64,000 nucleotides of DNA, taken from the NCBI RefSeq assembly GCF_004342065.1, contig NZ_SLZU01000001.1, positions 372,001-436,000 on the forward strand, written 5' to 3'. The notes below the pieces were generated by a model that worked only from the letters and a program-made list of their open reading frames with translations, was not told where the DNA came from and made no database searches. The translations under genes were made by a program, and so were the position numbers. Every line of letters starts with the position of its first letter. The first letter of the stretch is position 1. Below are positions 33,792 through 41,660 of this stretch, in pieces. This stretch comes from Primorskyibacter sedentarius. Lineage in GTDB: Bacteria > Pseudomonadota > Alphaproteobacteria > Rhodobacterales > Rhodobacteraceae.

Positions 33792-34522
33792 TTGCCCAGC
33801 TTGGCATGTATGACCGGCCAGGCACGACCGAAGCCAACGATCACTTTTATTCCATGTTTCGCAAGGCCTTGGGGCGTGGGCCACAGGCGCTTGACAGGAC
33901 GACACCGCTTTGGGACGGCTGGCGCTCGCCTGATTTGTTGCTGTCGCAAACCTGCGGGCTGCCCTATCGCGAAGAACTGCACGAGATCACCCACCTGATC
34001 GGCGCGCCCGATTACCGCAACCCCGGCTGCCCGCCCGGGTATTACAACAGCGTCATCGTGGTGCGGGCCGATGCCAAGGGGCAGCGGCTTGAGGATTTCC
34101 ACGGACAGCGCCTGGCCTATAACGAGCCGGAGTCGCAATCCGGATGGGGCGCGATCACGACCTACGCCGCCGCCCGCGATGTGCGGTTTGGCGAGCATAT
34201 CGGCACTGGGGCGCATGTGAACTCCGCCCGCGCCGTCCATGACGGGCGCGCGGATGTGGCCTGCATCGATGTGCTGAGCTGGCGGCTGATGCGGCGCTAT
34301 GATGCCTATACCGAAAACCTGCGAGAGATTGGACGGACGGAACCGACGCCCGCCACGCCCTACCTGACCGGCCGGCAGAATGATCCCGAAGAGATCGCCG
34401 CTGCCCTCGAAACCGCGATCGCGCAGATGGGGGCGGAAACCGCCGACATCCTGTCGATCTACGGGCTGTCCCGCGTCCCGCATGACGCCTACATGACCCT
34501 TCCGGTGCCGCCAAAGCCCTGA
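33788..34522 (+). CDS. PhnD-like periplasmic-binding fold protein without signal peptide
   Basis: A 244-residue protein of the phosphate/phosphonate-binding (PhnD, PBP type 2) superfamily: YNSVIVVRADAKGQRLEDFHGQRLAYNEPESQSGW and VHDGRADVACIDVLSWRL contain the ligand-lobe motifs (seen at residues 88-120 and 150-170). Unlike transported PhnD proteins it begins MIAQLGMYDRP with no signal peptide. It either stays in the cytoplasm as a sensor or has another partner. The 4-base overlap with terB fixes the start. Confidence 0.78.
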   Translation: MIAQLGMYDRPGTTEANDHFYSMFRKALGRGPQALDRTTPLWDGWRSPDLLLSQTCGLPYREELHEITHLIGAPDYRNPGCPPGYYNSVIVVRADAKGQRLEDFHGQRLAYNEPESQSGWGAITTYAAARDVRFGEHIGTGAHVNSARAVHDGRADVACIDVLSWRLMRRYDAYTENLREIGRTEPTPATPYLTGRQNDPEEIAAALETAIAQMGAETADILSIYGLSRVPHDAYMTLPVPPKP

Positions 34523-34576
34523 CGCAATCGCCTTCCGTTTCGTCACTTTGGCGATTCCGAAGGCGGTAAAGCTGCT

Positions 34577-35425
34577 TTGAATATTGCAATACGTCGGCAA
34601 AACGGCTCATTCTGCACAGCGCGCACACCTAAACCGCTTGGACCTACCTTGGCAGACTCTGACACCGTCATCGAAATCCGCAACCTGCACAAATGCTATG
34701 GCCCGTTAGAGGTGCTGCGGGGGGTGGATATCTCTGCGCGGGCCGGGGATGTGGTCTCGCTGATCGGGTCGTCCGGGTCGGGCAAGTCAACCCTGCTGCG
34801 TTGCTGCAACCTTTTGGAAGACAGCCAGCAGGGCGAGGTGATCTTCAAGGGAGAGCCCGTGCGTTGGCGCGGCGAGGGCATGTCGCGCCACCCGGCCGAT
34901 CCCAAGCAGGTGCTGCGCATCCGGACGAACCTGTCGATGGTGTTCCAGCAATTCAACCTCTGGTCCCACATGACCATCCTGCAAAACGTGATGGAGGCAC
35001 CCGTGACGGTGCTGGGCCGCGACCGGGCAGAGGTGGAGCAAAGCGCGCGGGCCTATCTGGCGAAGGTCGGGATTGGTGACAAGGCCGATGCCTACCCTGC
35101 CCAACTGTCAGGCGGCCAGCAACAGCGCGCCGCCATCGCGCGCGCCCTGTGCATGGAGCCGGAGGCGCTTTTGTTCGACGAGCCGACCTCGGCCCTGGAC
35201 CCGGAGCTGGAACAAGAGGTCGTGCGGGTCATCAAGGACCTCGCGACAGAGGGGCGGACGATGCTGATCGTCACCCATGACATGAAACTGGCCGCGGATG
35301 TTTCGGATCACGTCGTGTTCCTGCATCAGGGCCTGATCGAAGAAGAAGGCGCCCCGGACGAGCTGTTCGGTGCGCCCAAATCGGAACGCTTGCGGGGATT
35401 TCTCAGCGCCACGCAGGCGGCATAA
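34577..35425 (+). CDS. Polar amino acid/polyamine ABC transporter ATP-binding protein
   Basis: A 282-residue HisP-family ATPase. Walker A is GSSGSGKST, the Q-loop FQQFNLWSHMT, signature LSGGQQQR and Walker B LLFDEPTSALD. The first 24 codons are AT-richer than the rest and of unlikely coding nature; a TTG at 34649 (LADSDTVIEIRNL) is a plausible true start. It opens an operon with its binding protein, two permeases and the PuuA-like genes. Confidence 0.9.
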   Translation: MNIAIRRQNGSFCTARTPKPLGPTLADSDTVIEIRNLHKCYGPLEVLRGVDISARAGDVVSLIGSSGSGKSTLLRCCNLLEDSQQGEVIFKGEPVRWRGEGMSRHPADPKQVLRIRTNLSMVFQQFNLWSHMTILQNVMEAPVTVLGRDRAEVEQSARAYLAKVGIGDKADAYPAQLSGGQQQRAAIARALCMEPEALLFDEPTSALDPELEQEVVRVIKDLATEGRTMLIVTHDMKLAADVSDHVVFLHQGLIEEEGAPDELFGAPKSERLRGFLSATQAA

Positions 35426-35447
35426 GCACCAATATGGGAGTGTAATC

Positions 35448-36179
35448 ATGAAGAGTTTAATCCTTGGCACCGCCGCGCTGGCCATAACCGCCTCCATGGC
35501 CGTTGCCGAAAGCCATTCGGTTGTCCGTCTGGGCACCGAGGGTGCCTACCCTCCGTATAACTTCATCAACGATGCGGGCGAAGTTGACGGGTTCGAGCGC
35601 GTTCTGGGCGACGAGCTTTGCAAGCGCGCCGAACTGACCTGCGAATGGGTGACCAACGATTGGGATTCGATCATCCCCAACCTCGTGTCAGGCAATTACG
35701 ACGCCATCATCGCGGGCATGTCGATCACGCCAGAGCGTCAGGAAGTTGTGGATTTCACCCAGAACTACACGCCTCCCTCGCCGTCGGCATTCGTCGCAGC
35801 CAGCGAAGGCGCCGATCTTGAGGGCGGCGTGATCGCGGCCCAGACAGGTACGATTCAGGCCGCCCATATCGCGGAAACCGGCGCCACGATCCTGGAATTC
35901 CCCAACCCCGACGAGACCGTGGCGGCCGTTGTAAGTGGCGAGGCCGATGCGGTGCTGGCCGACAAGGACTTCCTGATCCCGGCGGTCGAGGAATCCGGTG
36001 GCGCGCTGATGTTCGTGGGTGAAGACCTGCCCTTGGGCGGCGGTATCGGCATGGCCTTCCGCAAGTCCGACCCGGACCTGCGCGCCAAGTTCGACGCCGC
36101 GATCCAGACGATGAAGGATGACGGCACGCTCAACGCAATGATCGCCGAACATCTGGGCGAGGATTCGCCCGCCTTCTGA
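35448..36179 (+). CDS. Substrate-binding protein (HisJ/ArgT-like family 3)
   Basis: A 243-residue secreted binding protein. Residues 1-20 form a signal peptide (MKSLILGTAALAITASMAVA). The mature chain shows LGTEGAYPPYNFINDAGEVD and YDAIIAGMSITPERQEVVDF, characteristic of basic/polar amino acid binding proteins. Located between the ATPase and the two permeases. The downstream amine-degradation genes suggest an amine or basic amino acid ligand. A strong hairpin follows the stop. Confidence 0.9.
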   Translation: MKSLILGTAALAITASMAVAESHSVVRLGTEGAYPPYNFINDAGEVDGFERVLGDELCKRAELTCEWVTNDWDSIIPNLVSGNYDAIIAGMSITPERQEVVDFTQNYTPPSPSAFVAASEGADLEGGVIAAQTGTIQAAHIAETGATILEFPNPDETVAAVVSGEADAVLADKDFLIPAVEESGGALMFVGEDLPLGGGIGMAFRKSDPDLRAKFDAAIQTMKDDGTLNAMIAEHLGEDSPAF

Positions 36180-36186
36180 TCGCTTT

Positions 36187-36213
36187 GCCGGGGGCGGCCT
36201 GCCTGCCCCCGGC
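36187..36213 (+). other. Intercistronic stem-loop after the binding-protein gene
   Basis: Perfect 9-bp stem GCCGGGGGC / GCCCCCGGC with a 9-base loop, starting 7 bases after the stop. It has no U-run and ends 2 bases before the annotated permease ATG. It parallels the hairpin at 11465-11486 in the first transporter and probably stabilises upstream mRNA. Confidence 0.65.
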
Positions 36214-36215
36214 GC

Positions 36216-37127
36216 ATGAACACCCCCTACCGGAGATCGGCCATCTTCAGTTATTGCACAGATCCTGCAGCGCTTGACACGGCGCGCTGGTTTGCCTGTT
36301 ACCTGACAACGGGCAAGCATATGGGGTTCTACGTCTCGTTCGGGACGGTGCTTCTTCTGCTGGCAATCACCGCCCCCACCGCGCTTGCATTCGGATTTGC
36401 CGCAGCGGGGGCCGCACGCTCTGCCCTGGCGCCGCTGCGCTGGATCGGCAAGACCTATATCGCCATCGTGCGCGGCGTGCCCGATATCGCATTCTTCCTG
36501 TTCTTCGTGATCGCGCTGGACCAGGGGTTCGAATGGCTGCGGCACAAGGTGAAATGCCCTGACTGGGACGAGCCGATCCGGCAGGGCAATGATTTCGTGG
36601 TCTGCACGGCGGCCAAACTGCCCTTGGGAAACGCCCCGCAATGGATGCATGAAACCTACGGGTTTCTGCTCGCCGTCCTGACCTTTGCGATCGTCTTTGG
36701 CGCTTTTGCGGGCAATGTGCTGTTCGGGGCAATGCGGGCCGTGCCCGAAGCGCAGCTGGAAACCGGCTCTGCCTATGGGATGACCCGCCGCCAGATTTTC
36801 TGGCGCATTCTCGTCCCGCAAATGTGGGTTTATGCGCTGCCGGGCCTGTCCAACCTCTGGATGGTCCTTATCAAGGCGACGCCGCTGCTGTTCCTGCTGG
36901 GGGTTGAGGATATCGTCTACTGGGCGCGCGAACTGGGTGGCTCAAAGACGCCACGCTTCACCGACTATCCGCACGGCGACTGGCGGATGTGGTATTTTCT
37001 GGCGCTGCTGATCTTCTACCTTGCCTTCACCCGCGTCTCAGAGATCGTGCTGGACCGGCTGATGAAGCGGCTGACACACGGCCAGGCCACCACCGGCGGC
37101 GAAGCGCAGCGCAAGGCAACGTCATGA
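36216..37127 (+). CDS. Amino acid ABC transporter permease, first subunit
   Basis: A 303-residue permease, longer than usual because of a soluble insert (residues about 108-145). GAMRAVPEAQLETGSAYGMT is the EAA loop and VRGVPDIAFFLFFVIALD the channel signature. The ATG at 36216 lies against the preceding hairpin and has no free ribosome binding site. A good GGAGA at 36232-36236 precedes an ATC codon at 36243, so the true N-terminus is uncertain. Confidence 0.85.
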   Translation: MNTPYRRSAIFSYCTDPAALDTARWFACYLTTGKHMGFYVSFGTVLLLLAITAPTALAFGFAAAGAARSALAPLRWIGKTYIAIVRGVPDIAFFLFFVIALDQGFEWLRHKVKCPDWDEPIRQGNDFVVCTAAKLPLGNAPQWMHETYGFLLAVLTFAIVFGAFAGNVLFGAMRAVPEAQLETGSAYGMTRRQIFWRILVPQMWVYALPGLSNLWMVLIKATPLLFLLGVEDIVYWARELGGSKTPRFTDYPHGDWRMWYFLALLIFYLAFTRVSEIVLDRLMKRLTHGQATTGGEAQRKATS

Positions 37128-37150
37128 TGGGGTCGCACTTCAGAAGACCC

Positions 37151-37213
37151 GCCCCGGACTTGATCCGGGGCCTCCGCCTCTCCTCCCGTGAGGCCTCGGG
37201 TCAGGCCCGAGGC
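37151..37213. repeat. Intergenic double palindrome, REP-like
   Basis: Two stem-loops lie between the permease genes: GCCCCGGA / TCCGGGGC with loop CTTGA (37151-37171) and GCCTCGGG / CCCGAGGC with loop TCAGG (37193-37213). The first resembles a palindrome that recurs in intergenic spaces of many alphaproteobacteria. The spacing gives a tandem structure within 88 non-coding bases. Confidence 0.6.
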
Positions 37214-37224
37214 GGGTGGGCGCC

Positions 37225-38031
37225 ATGAGCTGTTGGGACACGATTGCCGATTACGGCTTACGCTCACTCGGGATAGGCGAACGACTGCTGCCCCGAGAGG
37301 ATTTCACGCTGTGCCAGCAATTCACGCTGATCGGCTCTGGCATGCTCTGGAACATCTACTTCGGCACGCTCGCGCTGATCACGGGCTTCTTTCTGGCCAC
37401 CGCGGTCGCGCTTGGGAAGGCGTCCCGCAACCGCGTCCTGCGCAAACTGTCGGAATGGTTCATCTTCGTCTTCCGGGGCTCCCCGCTCTTCATTCAGTTC
37501 TTCTTTGCCTATTTCCTGTTCCTGCTGCTCAAGCAGTCAACGGGCATGTTCAGCGCCTTGTCCTATGCCTGGGCCGGTGCGCTTGTGGTGCTGTTTCTCA
37601 ACACTGCCGCCTATACGGGCGAGATCTTCTACGGCGCTTTGCAATCCGTGCCCAAAGGCGATGTCGAGGCCGCGGATGCCTACGGCATGTCTGGCTGGTC
37701 GCGGTTTCGCCGCGTCATCTGGCCCACCATGCTGCGCCTTGCCTGGCCCGCCTACACGAATGAGGCGATTTTCCTGTTTCACGCGACCACGCTGGTGTTC
37801 TTCTCCGGCTTTCCCGCGCTGCAGCAGAAGGGCGACGCGCTCTACTACGCCAGTTACTTTGCGGACAAGACGTTCAACCCCTTTGTCCCCTACCCGATTC
37901 TTGCGGGCTACTTCATCTTGCTGACATTGCTCATCGTCAGCATTTTTGGCCTGATCAATCGCCGATTGAACCGTCATCTGCCGCAGGACAGGCGGCCAAG
38001 GCTGAAATTCCGCCCGAACCTGCTGCGCTGA
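37225..38031 (+). CDS. Amino acid ABC transporter permease, second subunit
   Basis: A 268-residue permease with about five membrane segments. FRGSPLFIQFFFAYFLFLLL is the channel signature and GALQSVPKGDVEAADAYGMS the EAA loop. ATG 37225 with upstream GAGGCGGGTGGG is preferred; a GTG at 37216 is possible. It should form a heterodimer with the 36216 product. The first glutamine synthetase-like gene begins 69 bases downstream. Confidence 0.9.
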   Translation: MSCWDTIADYGLRSLGIGERLLPREDFTLCQQFTLIGSGMLWNIYFGTLALITGFFLATAVALGKASRNRVLRKLSEWFIFVFRGSPLFIQFFFAYFLFLLLKQSTGMFSALSYAWAGALVVLFLNTAAYTGEIFYGALQSVPKGDVEAADAYGMSGWSRFRRVIWPTMLRLAWPAYTNEAIFLFHATTLVFFSGFPALQQKGDALYYASYFADKTFNPFVPYPILAGYFILLTLLIVSIFGLINRRLNRHLPQDRRPRLKFRPNLLR

Positions 38032-38100
38032 GCCTTGGCCCTTGCCACGAAGGGCATCCGCCCGCTATCCATGATTTGATCATATTTTCACCGGTGCCCC

Positions 38101-39450
38101 ATGTCCAAGCTGACAATGAAAAACTACCTGCGCAAACATCCCGAAGTGCGCACAATCCGCGTGGCCGCAGCCGATCTGAACGGTCAGCCGCGCGGCAAGC
38201 GCGTGCCATCGCGTTTTGCCGACAAGGTCGTCGAAGACGGAACGCGCTTTCCGATGTCCGTGCTCAACCTTGATATCTGGGGCGAGGATATCGACGACAG
38301 CCCGCTGGTCTTTGAAAGCGGTGACGCCGACGGTATCCTCAAGCCGACAGAGCGTGGTTTCATGCCGATGCCCTGGCTGGAAGCCCCGACTGCGCTGCTG
38401 CCGATCTGGATGTACCGGGAAGGCGGCAAGCCCTATGAGGGCGATCCGCGCCACGCGCTGCGTGCCGTGGTCGAACGCTACAAGAAGCTTGGCCTGACCC
38501 CCGTCGTCGCAATGGAGATGGAGTTCTTCCTGATCGACGATTCCGGGCGCAACCTGCAAGTGCCGATCAGCCCGCGCTCCGGCAAGCGGCGCAAGGCGGC
38601 CGAGACGCTGTCGATCCGCGCGCTCGACCAGTTCGACACGTTCTTTACCGATCTTTATGACGGCTGCGAGGCGATGGATATTCCCGCCGACACCGCCATT
38701 TCCGAGGCCGGGCTGGGCCAGTTCGAAATCAACCTGATGCATTGCGACGACGCCCTGCGTGCGGCGGACGATGCGTGGCTGTTCAAGATCCTCGTAAAGG
38801 GGCTGGCGCGGCGCTACGGCTTTGCGGCCTCTTTCATGGCAAAACCCTACGAGGATTACGCTGGATCGGGCCTGCACACGCATTTCTCTGTCCTGGACGA
38901 GAATGGCGACAATATCTTTGACGATGGCGGCGCGAAGGGCACGGACATGCTGCGCCATGCCGTGGGCGGCTGCCTTGCGGGCATGCATGACAGCGCGCTG
39001 ATCTTTGCGCCGCATGCCAACAGCTATGACCGGCTGGTGCCGGGATCACACGCCCCGTCGGCCATTTGCTGGGCATACGAGAACCGTACCTCTGCCATCC
39101 GTATCCCCTCGGGCCCTCCTGCCGCGCGGCGGATCGAACATCGCGTGGCAGGCGGCGACGTGAACCCCTACCTGCTGCTGACGGCCATCCTTGGCGCCGC
39201 ACTGGTCGGTATCGAGGACAAGATCGAACCATGCGCGCCGATCACCGGGAATGCCTATACGCAGGACCTGCCGCATATCCCGGCCGATTGGGGTGCGGCC
39301 ATTGATGCATTCGAGGCCAGCACCTTCATCCCCCGCATCTTCTCGCCAGAGCTGATCCGCAACTTGGTGCTGACCAAGAAGCAGGAACGGCACTACATGG
39401 CCGAGCTCAGCCCCTCAGAGCAGGTCGAAATCTACCTCGACACGGTGTGA
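38101..39450 (+). CDS. Glutamine synthetase family protein (PuuA-like gamma-glutamyl ligase), first copy
   Basis: A 449-residue class I/II glutamine synthetase fold protein, closest in type to gamma-glutamylpolyamine synthetase PuuA. Metal/substrate residues lie in AMEMEFFLID, EAGLGQFEIN and GLHTHFSVLDENG. The ATP/glutamate segment is AYENRTSAIRIPSG with RRIEHRVAGGDVNPYL. It ligates glutamate to an amine with ATP. It is followed by a strong hairpin, then the amidotransferase and a second paralogue. Next to a transporter and a PuuB-like oxidase, polyamine or ethanolamine-like amines are the likely acceptors. Confidence 0.88.
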   Translation: MSKLTMKNYLRKHPEVRTIRVAAADLNGQPRGKRVPSRFADKVVEDGTRFPMSVLNLDIWGEDIDDSPLVFESGDADGILKPTERGFMPMPWLEAPTALLPIWMYREGGKPYEGDPRHALRAVVERYKKLGLTPVVAMEMEFFLIDDSGRNLQVPISPRSGKRRKAAETLSIRALDQFDTFFTDLYDGCEAMDIPADTAISEAGLGQFEINLMHCDDALRAADDAWLFKILVKGLARRYGFAASFMAKPYEDYAGSGLHTHFSVLDENGDNIFDDGGAKGTDMLRHAVGGCLAGMHDSALIFAPHANSYDRLVPGSHAPSAICWAYENRTSAIRIPSGPPAARRIEHRVAGGDVNPYLLLTAILGAALVGIEDKIEPCAPITGNAYTQDLPHIPADWGAAIDAFEASTFIPRIFSPELIRNLVLTKKQERHYMAELSPSEQVEIYLDTV

Positions 39451-39456
39451 CGCACC

Positions 39457-39487
39457 AAAGGGCCGCCTCTTGTGGGCGGCCCTTTGC
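39457..39487 (+). terminator. Hairpin after the first PuuA-like gene
   Basis: Perfect 11-bp stem AAAGGGCCGCC / GGCGGCCCTTT with a 7-base loop, ending in CTTTGCTTG. The weak T tract suggests partial termination, so transcription of downstream genes may be reduced rather than stopped. Confidence 0.6.
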
Positions 39488-39525
39488 TTGTCTACCTATG
39501 ACGTGAAACCCAACATTGGTGCCCC

Positions 39526-40209
39526 ATGCAAATCGGTATCCTGCAAACCGGCCATGTCCCGGAAGACCTTATCGCGGAAAACGGCGACTATCCCGAGATA
39601 TTCGAGAGTTTCCTCGCCGGTCGCGGGCTGGAATTCCGCAACTACGCCGTGGTGGATGGCGAATTCCCGAATGGCTCCCAAGATGCAGAGGGCTGGCTGA
39701 TCACCGGGTCCCGTTATGGCGCCTATGAGGACCATCACTGGATCGCCCCGCTGGAGGCATTGATCCGCGAAATCTATGCATCGGGCCGACCCCTCATTGG
39801 TGTGTGTTTCGGCCACCAGATCATCGCTCAGGCGCTTGGCGGGAAGGTCGAGAAATTCGAAGGCGGCTGGTCAGTGGGCCGCAATGCCTATGGCATCGGC
39901 GAAGAGACAGTCAACCTGAACGCGTGGCATCAGGATCAGGTCGTTGACCTGCCCGAGGGTGCCAGCACCGTCTGCTCCACTGATTTCTGCAAATATGCAG
40001 CGCTGCTTTATGGCGAGCGGGCTTTCACGATCCAGCCGCACCCGGAGATCAATCGGACCTACCTGAAGGGGCTGTTGGACACGCGCGCGCCCGGCATCGT
40101 CCCCGAGCCGTTGCGGCAGGCCGCGCTGGCGCAGATCGACGAAGACACTGACAGCGCGCGACTGGCCGAAATGTTCACCCTGTTCTTCAAGGAAAAGAGG
40201 ATCGCATGA
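39526..40209 (+). CDS. Class I glutamine amidotransferase-like protein
   Basis: A 227-residue stand-alone class I amidotransferase. The nucleophile Cys is in PLIGVCFGHQIIAQALGG and the His/Glu pair in IQPHPEI, so the triad is complete. Its sequence is nearer GMP-synthase-type domains than PuuD. Placed between two PuuA-like ligases, it may hydrolyse a gamma-glutamyl product or supply ammonia; neither is proven. It overlaps the next gene by 4 bases (ATGA at 40206). Confidence 0.85.
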   Translation: MQIGILQTGHVPEDLIAENGDYPEIFESFLAGRGLEFRNYAVVDGEFPNGSQDAEGWLITGSRYGAYEDHHWIAPLEALIREIYASGRPLIGVCFGHQIIAQALGGKVEKFEGGWSVGRNAYGIGEETVNLNAWHQDQVVDLPEGASTVCSTDFCKYAALLYGERAFTIQPHPEINRTYLKGLLDTRAPGIVPEPLRQAALAQIDEDTDSARLAEMFTLFFKEKRIA

Positions 40210-41573
40210 CCGACGCTGACTGGCAGGACGGGCTACCCGCCCCGGCACGGGCCTATCTTGAAGGGCGACGGCTGGACGAGGTGGAATGCATCATCTCGGA
40301 TCTGCCCGGCATCGCGCGTGGCAAGGCCGTGCCCGCCAGCAAATTCGCGCGGCAGAAACACTTTCACCTGCCCGACAGCATCTTTTACCAGACGATTACC
40401 GGCGATTGGGGAGAGGCCGCGGACGAGCGCGAAGGCTTCATCGAGCGGGACATGATCCTGCGCCCCGACATGAGCACCGCGACCGCCGCGCCATGGACGG
40501 GTGACTGGACATTGCAGGTCATCCACGACGCCTATGACCGCAAGGAACGACCCATCCCTTACGCCCCGCGCAACGTGCTGCGCCGCGTCGTGCAGCTTTA
40601 CCACGATCAGGGCTGGCAGCCGGTGGTCGCGCCCGAGATGGAGTTCTACCTCGTGGCGCGCAACCTTGATCCGGCCAAGGACATCATGCCGATGATGGGC
40701 CGGTCGGGGCGCCCGGCAGCGGCGCGGCAGGCCTATTCGATGACGGCCGTGGACGAGTTTGGCCCGGTGATCGACGATATCTACGATTTCGCCGAGGCGC
40801 AGGGGTTCGAGATTGACGGCATCACCCAGGAGGGGGGCGCCGGCCAGTTGGAGATCAACCTGCAACATGGCGATCCGATCAAGCTGGCCGACGAGGTGTT
40901 CTACTTCAAACGGCTGATCCGCGAGGCCGCGCTGCGCCATGATTGCTTTGCAACCTTCATGGCCAAACCCATCGCCGACGAGCCGGGCAGCGCCATGCAT
41001 ATCCACCATTCGGTGCTGGATATGGAAACCGGGCTGAACGTCTTTTCCGGCCCGCAAGGCGGCGAGACCGACGCGTTTTTCCACTTCATCGGCGGTTTGC
41101 AGACCTACATGCCATCGGCGATTGCGGTGATGGCGCCTTATGTGAACAGCTACCGGCGCTACGTGAAGGACCATGCCGCCCCCATCAACCTTGAATGGGG
41201 CCGCGACAACCGCACCACGGGCATCCGCATCCCGCTGTCGAGCCCGGATGGCAGGCGTGTGGAAAACCGGCTGGCCGGGATGGATTGCAACCCTTACCTT
41301 GGCATCGCGGCATCCCTCGCCTGCGGCTATCTTGGACTGATGGAAGAGATCCGGCCGCAAAAGCAGTTCCGCGGTGATGCATACGAGGGCGAAGGTGACA
41401 TCCCGCGCGTGCTGGGGCAGGCTCTTGATGTGTTCGACGGGGCAGAGGCGCTGCACAAGGTGCTGGGGCCGGAATTCGCGCGGGTTTATTCCATCGTGAA
41501 GCGCACGGAATACGAAGAGTTCCTGCAGGTCATCAGCCCGTGGGAGCGCGAGCATCTGCTGCTGAACGTCTAG
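40206..41573 (+). CDS. Glutamine synthetase family protein (PuuA-like gamma-glutamyl ligase), second copy
   Basis: A 455-residue paralogue of the 38101 product. Conserved pieces are APEMEFYLVARNL, EGGAGQLEINL, GSAMHIHHSVLDM and GRDNRTTGIRIPLSSP with RRVENRLAGMDCNPYLG. The two copies may form a hetero-oligomer or use different amines. It begins inside the amidotransferase stop with AGAGGA upstream. A very stable hairpin separates it from the oxidase gene. Confidence 0.88.
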   Translation: MTDADWQDGLPAPARAYLEGRRLDEVECIISDLPGIARGKAVPASKFARQKHFHLPDSIFYQTITGDWGEAADEREGFIERDMILRPDMSTATAAPWTGDWTLQVIHDAYDRKERPIPYAPRNVLRRVVQLYHDQGWQPVVAPEMEFYLVARNLDPAKDIMPMMGRSGRPAAARQAYSMTAVDEFGPVIDDIYDFAEAQGFEIDGITQEGGAGQLEINLQHGDPIKLADEVFYFKRLIREAALRHDCFATFMAKPIADEPGSAMHIHHSVLDMETGLNVFSGPQGGETDAFFHFIGGLQTYMPSAIAVMAPYVNSYRRYVKDHAAPINLEWGRDNRTTGIRIPLSSPDGRRVENRLAGMDCNPYLGIAASLACGYLGLMEEIRPQKQFRGDAYEGEGDIPRVLGQALDVFDGAEALHKVLGPEFARVYSIVKRTEYEEFLQVISPWEREHLLLNV

Positions 41574-41584
41574 CCGTCTTGTGC

Positions 41585-41625
41585 GCGGGGCGACGGGCGG
41601 CCTGACGTTGCGCCCGTCGCCCCGC
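41585..41625 (+). other. Very stable intercistronic hairpin
   Basis: Perfect 15-bp GC-rich stem (41585-41599 with 41611-41625) and an 11-base loop between the second PuuA-like gene and the oxidase gene. No U-run follows, so it is more likely an mRNA processing or stability element than an intrinsic terminator. Confidence 0.65.
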
Positions 41626-41660
41626 AGATATGTTCGAACCAGAAAAGCGGGGGCCGCAGG

